Of a stretch of 32,951 nt of DNA, positions 23,044-31,624 are shown piece after piece; position 1 is the stretch's first letter, and each line of letters starts with the position of its first letter. The position numbers were made by a program, and so were the translations under genes. The stretch is from Treponema sp. UBA6988 (GTDB lineage: Bacteria; Spirochaetota; Spirochaetia; Treponematales; Treponemataceae), in NCBI GenBank assembly GCA_002448445.1, contig DJYC01000027.1, positions 1 through 32,951 of the forward strand. Reading direction: 5' to 3'. Under the pieces are notes generated by a model that was given only the letters and a program-made list of their open reading frames with translations, was not told the origin of the DNA and did not search any database.

Positions 23044-23568
23044 CTACTTTTTGACTTTTGAGCTGAGTGTCATAGACATAAACTTTCCGTCCATAGCGGG
23101 AGCTTTTTCTATGGCAAAGGAGCCGGGGGTAAGTCTCTTTTCAACCTCTTTTAGGACGTCAAAGCCGAGTTCTGTGTGGGCAAGTTCCCTTCCGCGGAAA
23201 CGGATGGTTACTTTTACCTTGTCGCCCTCGTCTAAGAATTCCTGTACATGCTTAGCCTTTGTGTCAAGGTCGCCTGAGCCGATTTTTGGCTGCATGCGAA
23301 TTTCCTTTAACTTGAGCACCTTCTGGTTTTTCTTGGAGTCACGGAGTTTTTTCTCCTGTTCAAACCGGTACTTTCCAAAGTCCAGTATCTTGCAAACCGG
23401 CGGATTAGCGTTGGGAGAGACTTCAACAAGATCCAAATCCCTGTCTCTTGCCATTTTGAGGGCTTCCAGCGTAGGTACAATGCCCTTCTGTTCACCTTCA
23501 TCATCAATGAGCCTGATTTCGCGCACACGAATTTGCTCGTTTACGCGCATTCCCTTATTGTCTGCCAA
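23044..23568 (-). CDS. infC: Translation initiation factor IF-3
   Basis: A 174-residue IF-3, which keeps the ribosomal subunits apart and checks the initiator tRNA. The N-terminal NEQIRVREIRLIDDEGEQKG and LDLVEVSPNANPPVCKILDF blocks are diagnostic, and the C-terminal RFRGREL matches the ribosome-binding domain. The start codon is TTG at 23568, four bases after AGGAGG. ATG at codon 7 is an alternative but lies against AAGGGA. infC uses a non-AUG start in many bacteria for autoregulation by IF-3; the UUG here could serve the same end. It heads the six-gene operon. Confidence 0.96.
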   Translation of the reverse strand: MADNKGMRVNEQIRVREIRLIDDEGEQKGIVPTLEALKMARDRDLDLVEVSPNANPPVCKILDFGKYRFEQEKKLRDSKKNQKVLKLKEIRMQPKIGSGDLDTKAKHVQEFLDEGDKVKVTIRFRGRELAHTELGFDVLKEVEKRLTPGSFAIEKAPAMDGKFMSMTLSSKVKK

Positions 23569-23580
23569 CGATCCTCCTAC

Positions 23581-23594
23581 GTGTCTGTAGACAC
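23581..23594 (-). promoter_or_regulatory. infC leader hairpin next to the ribosome binding site
   Basis: GTGTCTACAGACAC (minus strand) is a self-complementary stem two bases from the AGGAGG of infC. It could modulate initiation or be bound by a ribosomal protein; it is short and alone is weak evidence. Confidence 0.4.
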
Positions 23595-23613
23595 TTGTAA
23601 TAGCATATAGAAT

Positions 23614-23643
23614 ATTTTAGCAGAAAATAGGGAACTTTGTCTA
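23614..23643 (-). promoter_or_regulatory. Promoter of the infC operon
   Basis: Minus strand: -35 TAGACA (23643-23638), 18-base spacer, -10 TAAAAT (23619-23614). The -35 box begins in the stop codon of the upstream membrane-protein gene. Confidence 0.5.
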
Positions 23644-24288
23644 GTCGATGTCTTGTTTTTTTATGTTTTTTATAAGAAATAATGCCAGGGCAAAGCCTGT
23701 GTATGCAAGTGAAAGTGCGTACAAGAGGAAAGACTCTCCGTTGAAGTACCTGTATGTTTCCAAAAGCGGAGGGATAATGCCAGCTCCCAGGGAAAGAATT
23801 GCGGCCGCTATGAAAAGCTGTATGCGCATTGATTTTTTTGCGGATGCTGCAAAGCGGAAGAATACGCTTGCCAAAAGGCTGAATCCTGCGAAGAGAATTG
23901 GCTTATATAATAGAAGAAACTTTGAGTGCCTTTCCATGGAGGAAATTATTTCGTATGGAATTAAGACTGCGTAGAACATTGCAAGTAAGGCAAATAATGA
24001 TGCTGCCTTGTAGTTTGCGTCGTCCTTGACAAGTACAAAGTGAAGGATTCCAAGGATTAGGACAGGAAGCAGTATGTTGTTCAGGAAGAGCTGCATGAAA
24101 TTTTGTGCAACCGAGTCAATCCAGAGGTGGTGGGAATAAATGAAGAATTCCTTTATGCAGCAGATTACAGTGGCAAGCAAAAGGGCTGTAACCGCCTGTG
24201 GAACAAAGTTTCTGAATGTATAGTTTTTGTCTAGTGCGACAACAGCGCCTGCAAAAAGCGGAATAATCAAAATCAAAAATAAATACAT
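23641..24288 (-). CDS. Multi-pass membrane protein of unknown function
   Basis: A 215-residue integral membrane protein with about six or seven hydrophobic segments: near 1-19, 29-47, 67-86, 95-113, 127-146, 156-172 and 186-206. The C-terminus is basic (LIKNIKKQDID). The loops carry no recognisable motif; the conserved-looking YEIISSMERHSKF lies in the middle. The ATG has no strong ribosome binding site. It precedes the infC operon on the same strand, and its stop codon is part of the predicted infC -35 box. Family not recognised. Confidence 0.7.
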   Translation of the reverse strand: MYLFLILIIPLFAGAVVALDKNYTFRNFVPQAVTALLLATVICCIKEFFIYSHHLWIDSVAQNFMQLFLNNILLPVLILGILHFVLVKDDANYKAASLFALLAMFYAVLIPYEIISSMERHSKFLLLYKPILFAGFSLLASVFFRFAASAKKSMRIQLFIAAAILSLGAGIIPPLLETYRYFNGESFLLYALSLAYTGFALALFLIKNIKKQDID

Positions 24289-24346
24289 GAGGCTACGATA
24301 GCATAAAAATTAAATTTATTCAACTCTGTGCAAATACAAGGGCAAA

Positions 24347-24432
24347 TACAAGGGGGAAGGTCTTCCCCTCGCGCCCACTTCGTTGGTCGCTACCCCTTCT
24401 CCTAGGGGGAGTCCCCCTAAGACCCCCTTTAT
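24347..24432 (-). repeat. GC-rich hairpin-forming intergenic repeat, second copy
   Basis: AGGGGGAAGGTCTTCCCC and AGGGGGAGTCCCCCTAAGACC stems recur, in reverse orientation, from the element at 16404-16512. The centre (CTTCGTTGGTCGCTACCCC) differs. Confidence 0.5.
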
Positions 24433-24485
24433 GCTGAACACTTTTCTGTCGTCTTGGATGAAGCCTGTCATTCCGAATGAAGCAT

Positions 24486-24563
24486 GTCATTCCGAACTTG
24501 ATTCGGAATCTGTGGAAGGTGGCGCTAGGACTTATACAGATGCTGAGTCAAGCTCGGGGTGAC
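24486..24563. repeat. GTCAT...GTGAC palindromic repeat, copy 2
   Basis: GTCATTCCGAACTTGATTCG (24486) opposes CTGAGTCAAGCTCGGGGTGA (ending 24562). It shares the GAATCTGTGGAAGGTGG segment with the copy at 32478. A half copy lies just upstream. Confidence 0.7.
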
Positions 24564-24588
24564 GGCGTGACGTTTTTTAGCGCAAGGG

Positions 24589-27405
24589 TTACGGGGTGTA
24601 TACATAGTCCATGATGTAGAATTTTGCGGTGCTATTTGGTGTTCCGTTGTCAACATGGATGTCGTTTTTTGCGGTTTGCCTACCGGATTCTACGACCCCC
24701 AGTGCAGCATCAATGTCTGAATTATCCCCAAAGAAAGACCAGGAATGAACGGTTGTTTCTCCTGCAGGCCTTACTTTTGTATGGACCCATACGTTATCGT
24801 CCGAAATGCCTGTTATTTCCAGCGTGCAGTAACGGCCTGCTGTTGTCTTTACTACATATTTTGTTCCTATCATGTGCCTCCATTGCTTTGATCCGCGTTC
24901 GCTCGAAACGAGGGTCATTATTGTGTAGGAAGAGTCTTTTGCACTACTGTCGGCTATGAGTACTTCCATGTCTGCCTGGGTTAGGCTTGCCAGGCTGGTT
25001 TTCCAAATATTGCCGTCTGTGTCTATTGTGCAAGTTGAATCTGAAACTGCAAATTTTTCGTGGTTTCTGCGAAGCAAGTTGGGTGACGCTTGTGTAAGTA
25101 CCGTTACTTTCACTTTGCAGATTTCTGGTGTGATTGTTGCGGCGGGACTTTCTGCTGTTATGTCGCCGCTTATGGTTATTTTACGGCCGGAACACAGATA
25201 GACGTTGTTGGAAGGTGCGACTCTTGCATTTCCCTTCATTTTGAAAGTGGCACTTCCGTTTACGTATACGCCTGAGCCTCTGCCGTCAGTTTTCACTGTG
25301 TTGCCTGTGATTGTGCCGTCCTGCATATCAAAGGTGCCACCTATAATGCAGACACCGCCACCCCAATAAGTGCCACTGTTGCTGGAAACTGAGTTTCTGC
25401 TTATGGTTCCACCTGTCATTGTGAAGGTTCCATTGTTACAAACGCCGCCCCCCCAGGAGCTTATAGCCGAGTCTTCTATTATTCCGTTGCCAGTGATGGT
25501 TCCTCCGTTCATTGTAAACGAGTGGTTACTGCTGTTGTAAACACCTCCGCCTGAATCTCTGGATTTGTTGCCGCTGATGGTTCCGTCATTCATTGTGAAT
25601 GTTCCTTCGTTGTATACACCACCGCCAGGAGCGTCTCCGTGTACGTTATTGAAGCCGACTGCCTGGTTGCCGCTGATGGTTCCGCCATCCATTGTGAATG
25701 TTCCTTTGTTGTACACACCACCGCCAATGCCGGCATCGTCTCTATTTGTTTTTTCAACCTTGTTACCACTGATGGTTCCGTCGGTCAGTATGAATGTTCC
25801 ATCTTCGTTGTGTACACCACCACCATATATTTTTGCCTTGTTGCCGCTGATTGTTCCGCCTGCCATGGTGAAGCTGCCACTACAATAGACACCTCCGCCT
25901 TTTTGTGCTAGTCTGTATGTGTTTGCGGTTATTGTTCCTCCGTTCATGGTAAAGATTCCGTCATCCGCAACGGCGACTCCATTTCCTTTTGTGGCTAAGT
26001 TTTCCGTGATGGTGCCGCTATTCATTGTAAAGTTTCCGTTGGTGTACACACCACCGCCACCGCTTCCTTCATTGTTTGTAGCGGAGTTGTTTATTATTGT
26101 TCCACCGTTCATGACAAATGTTTCCGCCGTTGAAACGAAAACTCCTCCACCGCAGTCAGAGACCGAGTTGCCGGTAATTGTGCCACTTTCCATGGTGAAG
26201 GTTCCGTCATCAATATAGACGGCACCTCCTATATCGCTGCTTCCATTTGTCAGGGTGACATCTTGCATGGTTACACTTGCGCCTCCGCTCACGTACACAA
26301 TTCTACCCTTTGAGTTTGCGTCTATTGTAGCTCCGCTTCCTTCTCCAATGATTGCAAGGTGGCCGATGGTGCTATTTACGTCTATAATGGCATTGCCGGT
26401 TATGTTGCTCGTGGGGGCGGTTGGGGTTCCAGTAACGTGCAGTTCCCATGGGGTGTCTGCGCTTATTTCGCTTGCTCTGATGCCTTTTGATGCGACTTCC
26501 TTTAAGCGGGCCATGGCTTTTTCTATTGTGGCAAAGGGGCGTTCGCTGGTTCCGTTGCCTGTCGTGTCGTTGCCGCTTGACGATACGTAGATTTTTCTGT
26601 AGACGAAGGTTTCTACGCATTCCTTTGTTACGCTAAAGTTTCCGTCTGAGCCAATGTGGGGTGCTGTTGATGCAGCCCAGCTGTCAGTTATAAGCTCGGG
26701 GTAGACTGAAACGTATTCTGTGCAGGAGTAAATTGGCTTTTCGCCAGTGCTTGATGTGTAAAAGTTTAGGTTAAGCAAGTATGTCCCCGAAGAAACATTA
26801 GGTAAACTTATATTAACAGTGGGGCCTGTGCCGTTGCCGGAATCTGTAATGCTTCCGCTGAATTCCCATGTGCAGTAGCCTATTTTGCTGTCTGCTGCCC
26901 AGCTTACAGAAATGTCTATGTCTCCAGTGCCGCTTGTTGGTGCCATAACAAGGCTTTCGTTTGCGGCCGGGGTTGCATTGGAAAGGGTTACGGGCTTGGT
27001 TCCACTTTGCATGACCAGGGTTCCGTTGCTTTTCTTTGCGTATGCGGTGATTCGCCAGGTGCCTGCGGTCAGGTCTGTGAATGTGTAGGTTGAGCCGTTT
27101 GATGATGTTGTTTTCGTATAGCCGTCGGAGGTTCTTACTGCTTTCACGGTGTATATAAGGTCAGGTATGTCTGGTATGGCGTTGCGTGGGTTTGAGTTGA
27201 ATGTATAAAGTTCTGCCGGGGCTGCACTTGTGCTTGGCATGGAAAAGCTTCCGCTTAGGGTGTATCTTTGGTTTTCTGCGTTTGGGGTGGACTCTGAATC
27301 GGAGTCGGGTACGGTTGGAGATACAAGACCTGAGCATGATGGTGTAAGCAAAAGCAGGAGTGTTGCCGCGGTAAGTGATAGTAATGTAAGAAAAGCTTTT
27401 TTCAT
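24589..27405 (-). CDS. Large surface lipoprotein with beta-helix repeats, paralogue 1
   Basis: A 938-residue predicted lipoprotein. The signal peptide is followed by TPSC with lipid-accepting C24. A beta-sandwich-like N-terminal region leads to IYVSSSGNDTTGNGTSERPF and ATIEKAMARL, a DUF1565-like start of a right-handed beta-helix. It contains about 11 repeats of the type GTFTMNGGTISGN, ending in FKMKGNARVAPSNNVYL. The C-terminal 150 residues (from about MEVLIADSS, ending KFYIMDYVYTP) are unlike the paralogue. ATG 27405 has AAGGAG upstream. It is 53 bases downstream of the paralogue, with a nearly identical promoter and N-terminus, so it is a recent duplicate. Likely exposed on the outer surface or in the periplasm; an adhesin or glycan-binding role is inference. 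Confidence 0.82.
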   Translation of the reverse strand: MKKAFLTLLSLTAATLLLLLTPSCSGLVSPTVPDSDSESTPNAENQRYTLSGSFSMPSTSAAPAELYTFNSNPRNAIPDIPDLIYTVKAVRTSDGYTKTTSSNGSTYTFTDLTAGTWRITAYAKKSNGTLVMQSGTKPVTLSNATPAANESLVMAPTSGTGDIDISVSWAADSKIGYCTWEFSGSITDSGNGTGPTVNISLPNVSSGTYLLNLNFYTSSTGEKPIYSCTEYVSVYPELITDSWAASTAPHIGSDGNFSVTKECVETFVYRKIYVSSSGNDTTGNGTSERPFATIEKAMARLKEVASKGIRASEISADTPWELHVTGTPTAPTSNITGNAIIDVNSTIGHLAIIGEGSGATIDANSKGRIVYVSGGASVTMQDVTLTNGSSDIGGAVYIDDGTFTMESGTITGNSVSDCGGGVFVSTAETFVMNGGTIINNSATNNEGSGGGGVYTNGNFTMNSGTITENLATKGNGVAVADDGIFTMNGGTITANTYRLAQKGGGVYCSGSFTMAGGTISGNKAKIYGGGVHNEDGTFILTDGTISGNKVEKTNRDDAGIGGGVYNKGTFTMDGGTISGNQAVGFNNVHGDAPGGGVYNEGTFTMNDGTISGNKSRDSGGGVYNSSNHSFTMNGGTITGNGIIEDSAISSWGGGVCNNGTFTMTGGTISRNSVSSNSGTYWGGGVCIIGGTFDMQDGTITGNTVKTDGRGSGVYVNGSATFKMKGNARVAPSNNVYLCSGRKITISGDITAESPAATITPEICKVKVTVLTQASPNLLRRNHEKFAVSDSTCTIDTDGNIWKTSLASLTQADMEVLIADSSAKDSSYTIMTLVSSERGSKQWRHMIGTKYVVKTTAGRYCTLEITGISDDNVWVHTKVRPAGETTVHSWSFFGDNSDIDAALGVVESGRQTAKNDIHVDNGTPNSTAKFYIMDYVYTP

Positions 27406-27440
27406 AGTGAACTCCTTTTTATAGAGCAACTCTATTCTAT

Positions 27441-27468
27441 ATTATACGGCATTTTAGCTAGAAATCAA
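27441..27468 (-). promoter_or_regulatory. Promoter of lipoprotein paralogue 1, inside the end of paralogue 2
   Basis: Minus strand: -35 TTGATT (27468-27463), 16-base spacer, -10 TATAAT (27446-27441). The -35 box codes for the last L-D-F residues of the upstream paralogue. The same promoter, base for base at both boxes, precedes paralogue 2. Confidence 0.7.
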
Positions 27469-30400
27469 GTACAGCGGAATAAGAGCCTCCAGATTTCCAT
27501 GATTTAAGATTGCTGTCGCCTTTGTCTGTAACATATTTTTTTAGCGCATTAAGCAAATTACTTCCGTTTGTCAATGTCTGTGCAGACCCGCACGAAGTTG
27601 CATCACCTGCAGAAAGAGTAGTGCCAGTGTTGCCATCAAAATAACCGCAACCGCTTACAGTTCCTTTACGGACAAGGGAATTGTTATAGACCAGAACATT
27701 TTGCCAAGATGGAGTCTGTCCTGTATACACACAATTATTGCGCCAATAGCAGTTTTGTACAGCGCCACCGCCTATATAACTGCAGATAGAGCCCGCTAGT
27801 CCTGATATATCGGTAGTAGTTAAATAGACTGTAGGTAGTTTTATTTCGCCATAATTTACACAGTTTTTGATAGTGCCGCTGTTGTAACCGCATATACCAC
27901 CAACGACCCCATAGATTCCTCCCCAATTGTGCGTCATTGTACAGTTTAAATTGCCTGTATTAATGCAGTTTTCGATGATGCCATGATTATCCCTACAGAT
28001 GCCACCTCCACGGTTAAACAGTCTTAAATCATCAACGGACACGTCGTTCCAACAGTTTCTTATAATGCCATTTGCTCCGTTTATTCCGCATATTGCACCA
28101 AAGGAAAAGTAAAATCCCGGAGTTGGCTCTTTGTCATCATCAGTGCTAAGGGAAACGCTAGAGGAAAGTTTTACATTCTGTATTATTCCTTCATTTTTTG
28201 CGCAAATAACGCTAAACTGTTTTGTGTTTATTTCTCCAACCGTGATTGTATGCCCCTTTCCGTCAAAGACGCCTTTAAACACACCGTATGTGTCACCGGG
28301 CTTGACGGAATAATCTTTTGTTCCGCAGCCATAAGGCGTATAGTCAGAACCAAGTGAAATATCAGCCTCAATAGAAACAAAGAGATTTGAGGTGTCACTT
28401 GCGGAGTCACCATAACAAGAATTCAAAACCTCCATAAACTCCACTAAATCATCAGCTGTATTAGCCTTCATTCCGATATAGGTGTTTCCATTGTAGGTTG
28501 CAGTATCTGTAAAGCCAAAAAGTTTTCCAGTTTTTCTAATAATCCATATTTCGTTTGTTTTTTCAGTAAGAGCAAATTTTTTATATTCTTTTTCAATCGT
28601 AGTTGTAGGACTTGTGGGTGCTGCGATATCAAGCACCTGAGACGTACTTGCGTAAGAAGTCGGTGTAATTGTGGCGACTGGGCTAGTTGCGGTTATTTGG
28701 CCGGCTATGGTTATTTTGTTGAAATACAGGTAGACGTCGTTGGATGGGGCAACCCTTGCATTTCCTTTCATTGAGAATAGTATAGTATCATTGTTCTCAA
28801 CGTATACGCCTGAACCTTGTCCTCCTGCTTCCGTTGTGTTTCCTGTTATTGTGCCGCCATGCATGTTAAAGGTGTTCATTGCCACGTAAACACCGCCACC
28901 TCTTTTGCTGCTGCCCTGGGCTTTGTTTGCATCGTCGGAGGATGTGCCGCCTATTGTTCCTCCCGTCATTGTGAAAGTTCCGGCTGTGTATACGCCGCCG
29001 CCTTCTCCTGTATGCTCACTAAGTCCTAGTGCGGTGTTTTCTTTTATTGTTCCGTCATGCATGTCGAATATGGCTCCGTTTCCAACATAGACACCGCCTC
29101 CGTCTGTTGTTGCAGTGTTTCCGCTAATGGTTCCACCGTTCATTGTGAATGTACCGCCGCTTGTGCTGCTTCCGCTAATGTAGACTCCGCCTGAATACAG
29201 GTTGCTGCTTATGGTGCTGCCGCTGTTCATTGTGAATTCTGCACCTGTATTGACATAAACTGCACCGCTTTGGCCTGAGTTTGCGCTTATGGTGCCTCCG
29301 TTCATGGTGAATTCTCCGTCGCTGCTCGTAACCCAGACACCGTTTCCTCCTGTGGCTGAATTTGCGCTAATAGTGCCGTTATTCATTGTGAACGTGCCGC
29401 AGGTATAGACACCACCGCCTGAACCTGTGCTGCCTGTGTTGGAGGTTATGCTGCCTCCATTCATGGTGAATTCTCCGTTTGCGTCAATGTAGACACCTTT
29501 TCCGTGTGTAGCAGTGTTGCCTGTTATTGTTCCGTCTGTCATTGTGAAAATTCCGTCGCAATAGACACCGCCGCCTTCATATGTTGAAGTATTATTTGTA
29601 TTTGCGCTTATTGTACCGCCGTTCATGGTAAAGATTCCGTCTTCATCTACATAGACTCCGTTTCCTTTTATGGCTTTGTTTGCGCTTATGGTGCCGTTAT
29701 TCATTACAAATTCTCCGCCTGTTGCAACGTATACCCCGCCACCGCCTCCGTTAACGGTCTGGCTGCTAGTTATTGTTCCGCTGTTCATTGTGAATGTTCC
29801 GGCATCAATATAGACTCCGCCTCCACCGACAGTGGAAGTTGGGTCATACCCATTTTTTAGAGTGACGGTTTGCATGCTTACGCTTGCATCTCCGCCCACA
29901 TACACTATTGTACCCTTTTTGTCTGCGTCTATTGTGGCTCCGCTTCCTTCTCCAATGATTGCAAGGTATGCGATGGTGTCATCTACTCTTATGAGAGCAT
30001 CTCCTGAAATTGGCTCTGTGGCGGTTATTGTTCCTGTAACGTGAAGTTCCCATGGGGTTGTGGCAGTTATTTGGCCCGACCGGATTCCATTGCTTGCGGC
30101 TTCGTTAAGGCGTGCCATTGCCTGTTCTATTGTGGCAAAGGGGCGTTCGGATGTTCCTGTTGCATTGCTGTCGTCTGCGACTTGCTTTACGTAGATTTTT
30201 CTGTAGACAAAGGTTTCTACGCATGCGGGGGTAACGCTAAAGTCTCCGCTTGCGCTAATGTGTGGGGCTGTTCCCGCCGTCCATTTGTTTGTCGTAAGGC
30301 CGGGGTAGACGGAAATGTATTCCGTGCATTCGTAGACAGGGGGTAGGCCTGCAGTTGCGCTTGCTTGGGATGTGTAGAATGAAAGGGTTAGCGAATAGGT

Positions 30401-31024
30401 TCCTGAGGAAAGTCCGTTTAAATTTATGGTGACGTAGCTGCTTGTGCTTTCCTCTGAACCTGCTAGGGCAGGGGAATCGCTGCTGTTCCACTCGCAATAT
30501 CCAATTCCGCTGTTTGGGTCCCAGTTTATTGTAAGGGCTATGTTTCCAGAGCCGCTTGCGGGTGCCATGGTAAGGCTTGTGGTTGCGTACGGGTTTGCAT
30601 TGGAAAGGGTTACAGACTTTGTTTCGCTTTGCATGACCCGGGTTCCGCTTGTGGTAGTTGCGTATGCGGTGATTTGCCAGGTGCCTGCGGTCAGGTTTGT
30701 GAATGTGTAGGTTGAGCCGTCTGATGCTGTTGTTTCTGTATAGCCGTCGCTTCTTTTTGCTTCTACGGTGTATGTAAGGCTGGATGTGTCCGGTATGGCG
30801 TTGCGCTGGGGTGAGCTTAGTGCAGAAATTTCTTGCGGGGCAGCGTCTGCGCTTGGCATGGAAAAACTTCCGCTAAGGGTGTATCTTTGGCTTTCTGCGT
30901 TTGGGGTGGACTCTGAATCGGAGTCGGGTACGGTTGGAGATACAAGACCTGAGCATGATGGTGTAAGCAAAAGCAGGAGTGTTGCCGCGGTAAGTGATAG
31001 TAATGTAAGAAAAGCTTTTTTCAT
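27458..31024 (-). CDS. Large surface lipoprotein with beta-helix and GLUG repeats, paralogue 2
   Basis: A 1188-residue predicted lipoprotein with the same first 30 or so residues as paralogue 1 (lipid-accepting C24 in TPSC) and the same order: beta-sandwich-like region, IYVKQVADDSNATGTSERPF, and about 12 GTFTMNGGTISGN-type repeats ending in FSMKGNARVAPSNDVYL. The C-terminus then differs: KGVFDGKGHTITVGEIN and repeats such as GGICGYNSGTIKNCVNYGEI resemble GLUG motifs, and it ends SYSAVLDF. ATG 31024 has AAGGGG upstream. Many Treponema repeat proteins end in a VLDF-like tail, from memory. The DNA of the repeats is highly self-similar and could recombine with the neighbour. Confidence 0.82.
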   Translation of the reverse strand: MKKAFLTLLSLTAATLLLLLTPSCSGLVSPTVPDSDSESTPNAESQRYTLSGSFSMPSADAAPQEISALSSPQRNAIPDTSSLTYTVEAKRSDGYTETTASDGSTYTFTNLTAGTWQITAYATTTSGTRVMQSETKSVTLSNANPYATTSLTMAPASGSGNIALTINWDPNSGIGYCEWNSSDSPALAGSEESTSSYVTINLNGLSSGTYSLTLSFYTSQASATAGLPPVYECTEYISVYPGLTTNKWTAGTAPHISASGDFSVTPACVETFVYRKIYVKQVADDSNATGTSERPFATIEQAMARLNEAASNGIRSGQITATTPWELHVTGTITATEPISGDALIRVDDTIAYLAIIGEGSGATIDADKKGTIVYVGGDASVSMQTVTLKNGYDPTSTVGGGGVYIDAGTFTMNSGTITSSQTVNGGGGGVYVATGGEFVMNNGTISANKAIKGNGVYVDEDGIFTMNGGTISANTNNTSTYEGGGVYCDGIFTMTDGTITGNTATHGKGVYIDANGEFTMNGGSITSNTGSTGSGGGVYTCGTFTMNNGTISANSATGGNGVWVTSSDGEFTMNGGTISANSGQSGAVYVNTGAEFTMNSGSTISSNLYSGGVYISGSSTSGGTFTMNGGTISGNTATTDGGGVYVGNGAIFDMHDGTIKENTALGLSEHTGEGGGVYTAGTFTMTGGTIGGTSSDDANKAQGSSKRGGGVYVAMNTFNMHGGTITGNTTEAGGQGSGVYVENNDTILFSMKGNARVAPSNDVYLYFNKITIAGQITATSPVATITPTSYASTSQVLDIAAPTSPTTTIEKEYKKFALTEKTNEIWIIRKTGKLFGFTDTATYNGNTYIGMKANTADDLVEFMEVLNSCYGDSASDTSNLFVSIEADISLGSDYTPYGCGTKDYSVKPGDTYGVFKGVFDGKGHTITVGEINTKQFSVICAKNEGIIQNVKLSSSVSLSTDDDKEPTPGFYFSFGAICGINGANGIIRNCWNDVSVDDLRLFNRGGGICRDNHGIIENCINTGNLNCTMTHNWGGIYGVVGGICGYNSGTIKNCVNYGEIKLPTVYLTTTDISGLAGSICSYIGGGAVQNCYWRNNCVYTGQTPSWQNVLVYNNSLVRKGTVSGCGYFDGNTGTTLSAGDATSCGSAQTLTNGSNLLNALKKYVTDKGDSNLKSWKSGGSYSAVLDF

Positions 31025-31059
31025 AGTGAACCCCTTTTTGTAGAGCAACTCTGTTCTAT

Positions 31060-31087
31060 ATTATACGGCATTTTATATGTGAATCAA
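31060..31087 (-). promoter_or_regulatory. Promoter of lipoprotein paralogue 2
   Basis: Minus strand: -35 TTGATT (31087-31082), 16-base spacer, -10 TATAAT (31065-31060), followed by an AGAG...CTCT stem and AAGGGG. Identical boxes and spacing precede paralogue 1. Confidence 0.75.
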
Positions 31088-31101
31088 GTGCTTTTAAACA
31101 G

Positions 31102-31245
31102 AAATCAGGTTTGGGTTTCGCTCCCAGGCAAATCCGTCTGAAAACCCGCGGTGTCGCGGAATAGGAAATTAAACTCACTCCGTTCGTTCCGCTCCAATGC
31201 GTGTTTTCAGCCGGCTTTGCCTTCCGCTGCACCCAAACCTGATTT
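31102..31245. repeat. 143-nt imperfect palindromic element, copy B
   Basis: The ends AAATCAGGTTTGGGT and ACCCAAACCTGATTT are perfect inverted repeats, and the arms stay complementary for about 45 bases (GTCTGAAAACCCGC against GCGTGTTTTCAGCC). It aligns over its whole length with 3880-4022. The loop has CCGTTCGTTCCGCTCC. Copies differ mostly in paired changes, so structure may be maintained. Confidence 0.8.
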
Positions 31246-31519
31246 CCGGTTGCTTTGCATAAGGATAAAGCTGAAACCGCTGCGCTTACTTGCCAACAAA
31301 TGCTTTTTTTGCCACGTTTCCTGCCTCCATTCCAGTGCTTTTTGTCTTGCCAACGTACGCCGCCGTGGAGCCCCTTTAGTCCCGCGCAGCGGGATGAGGG
31401 TTACCGAAGGGCGGAAGGGCGGTGGCGCAGAGGCCTGTTCGGTCGGGTTAGAGGGGGAGTAAGATGGTTGAGCGGATAGAGGTACCGTCCAAAAAAGATG
31501 GCTTATTGAAGGTCTATTA

Positions 31520-31548
31520 TTGAACAATCGCGCTTTATGGTGTATTAT
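31520..31548 (+). promoter_or_regulatory. Sigma70-type promoter of the membrane protein at 31625
   Basis: -35 TTGAAC (31520-31525), 17-base spacer, -10 TATTAT (31543-31548); the start codon is 76 bases past the -10 box, with TAGGAG as ribosome binding site. Confidence 0.7.
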
Positions 31549-31624
31549 ATGTATACAGGCTTAAGTTAGAGATGGCTTTGCCGAATATTTTTGCCTCTGT
31601 TTATGGGGTTTTTAGGAGTTTTTT

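Larger units (their letters stand above)
24289..24588. other. Repeat-filled intergenic region (300 bases)
   Basis: Between two minus-strand genes. It holds a GC-rich hairpin element (24347-24432), a truncated GTCATTCCGAATGA half-repeat (24467-24480) and the full GTCAT palindrome at 24486-24563. No coding sequence is seen. Confidence 0.6.
31025..31624. other. Divergent intergenic region (600 bases)
   Basis: It holds the paralogue 2 promoter (31060-31087), the 143-nt palindrome copy B (31102-31245), a GC-rich stretch with CCCGCGCAGCGGG (about 31330-31460) and the promoter of the plus-strand gene at 31625 (31520-31548). No convincing coding sequence: the open frames here lack ribosome binding sites and read as low-complexity. 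Confidence 0.65.

Noticed and set aside
25565..26590. Several plus-strand open frames with repeated PPSIVNVP-type peptides
   Set aside because: They are antisense reflections of the beta-helix repeats of the lipoprotein genes.
24589..31024. One gene split by a frameshift
   Set aside because: Each frame has its own signal peptide, ribosome binding site and promoter; they are tandem paralogues.
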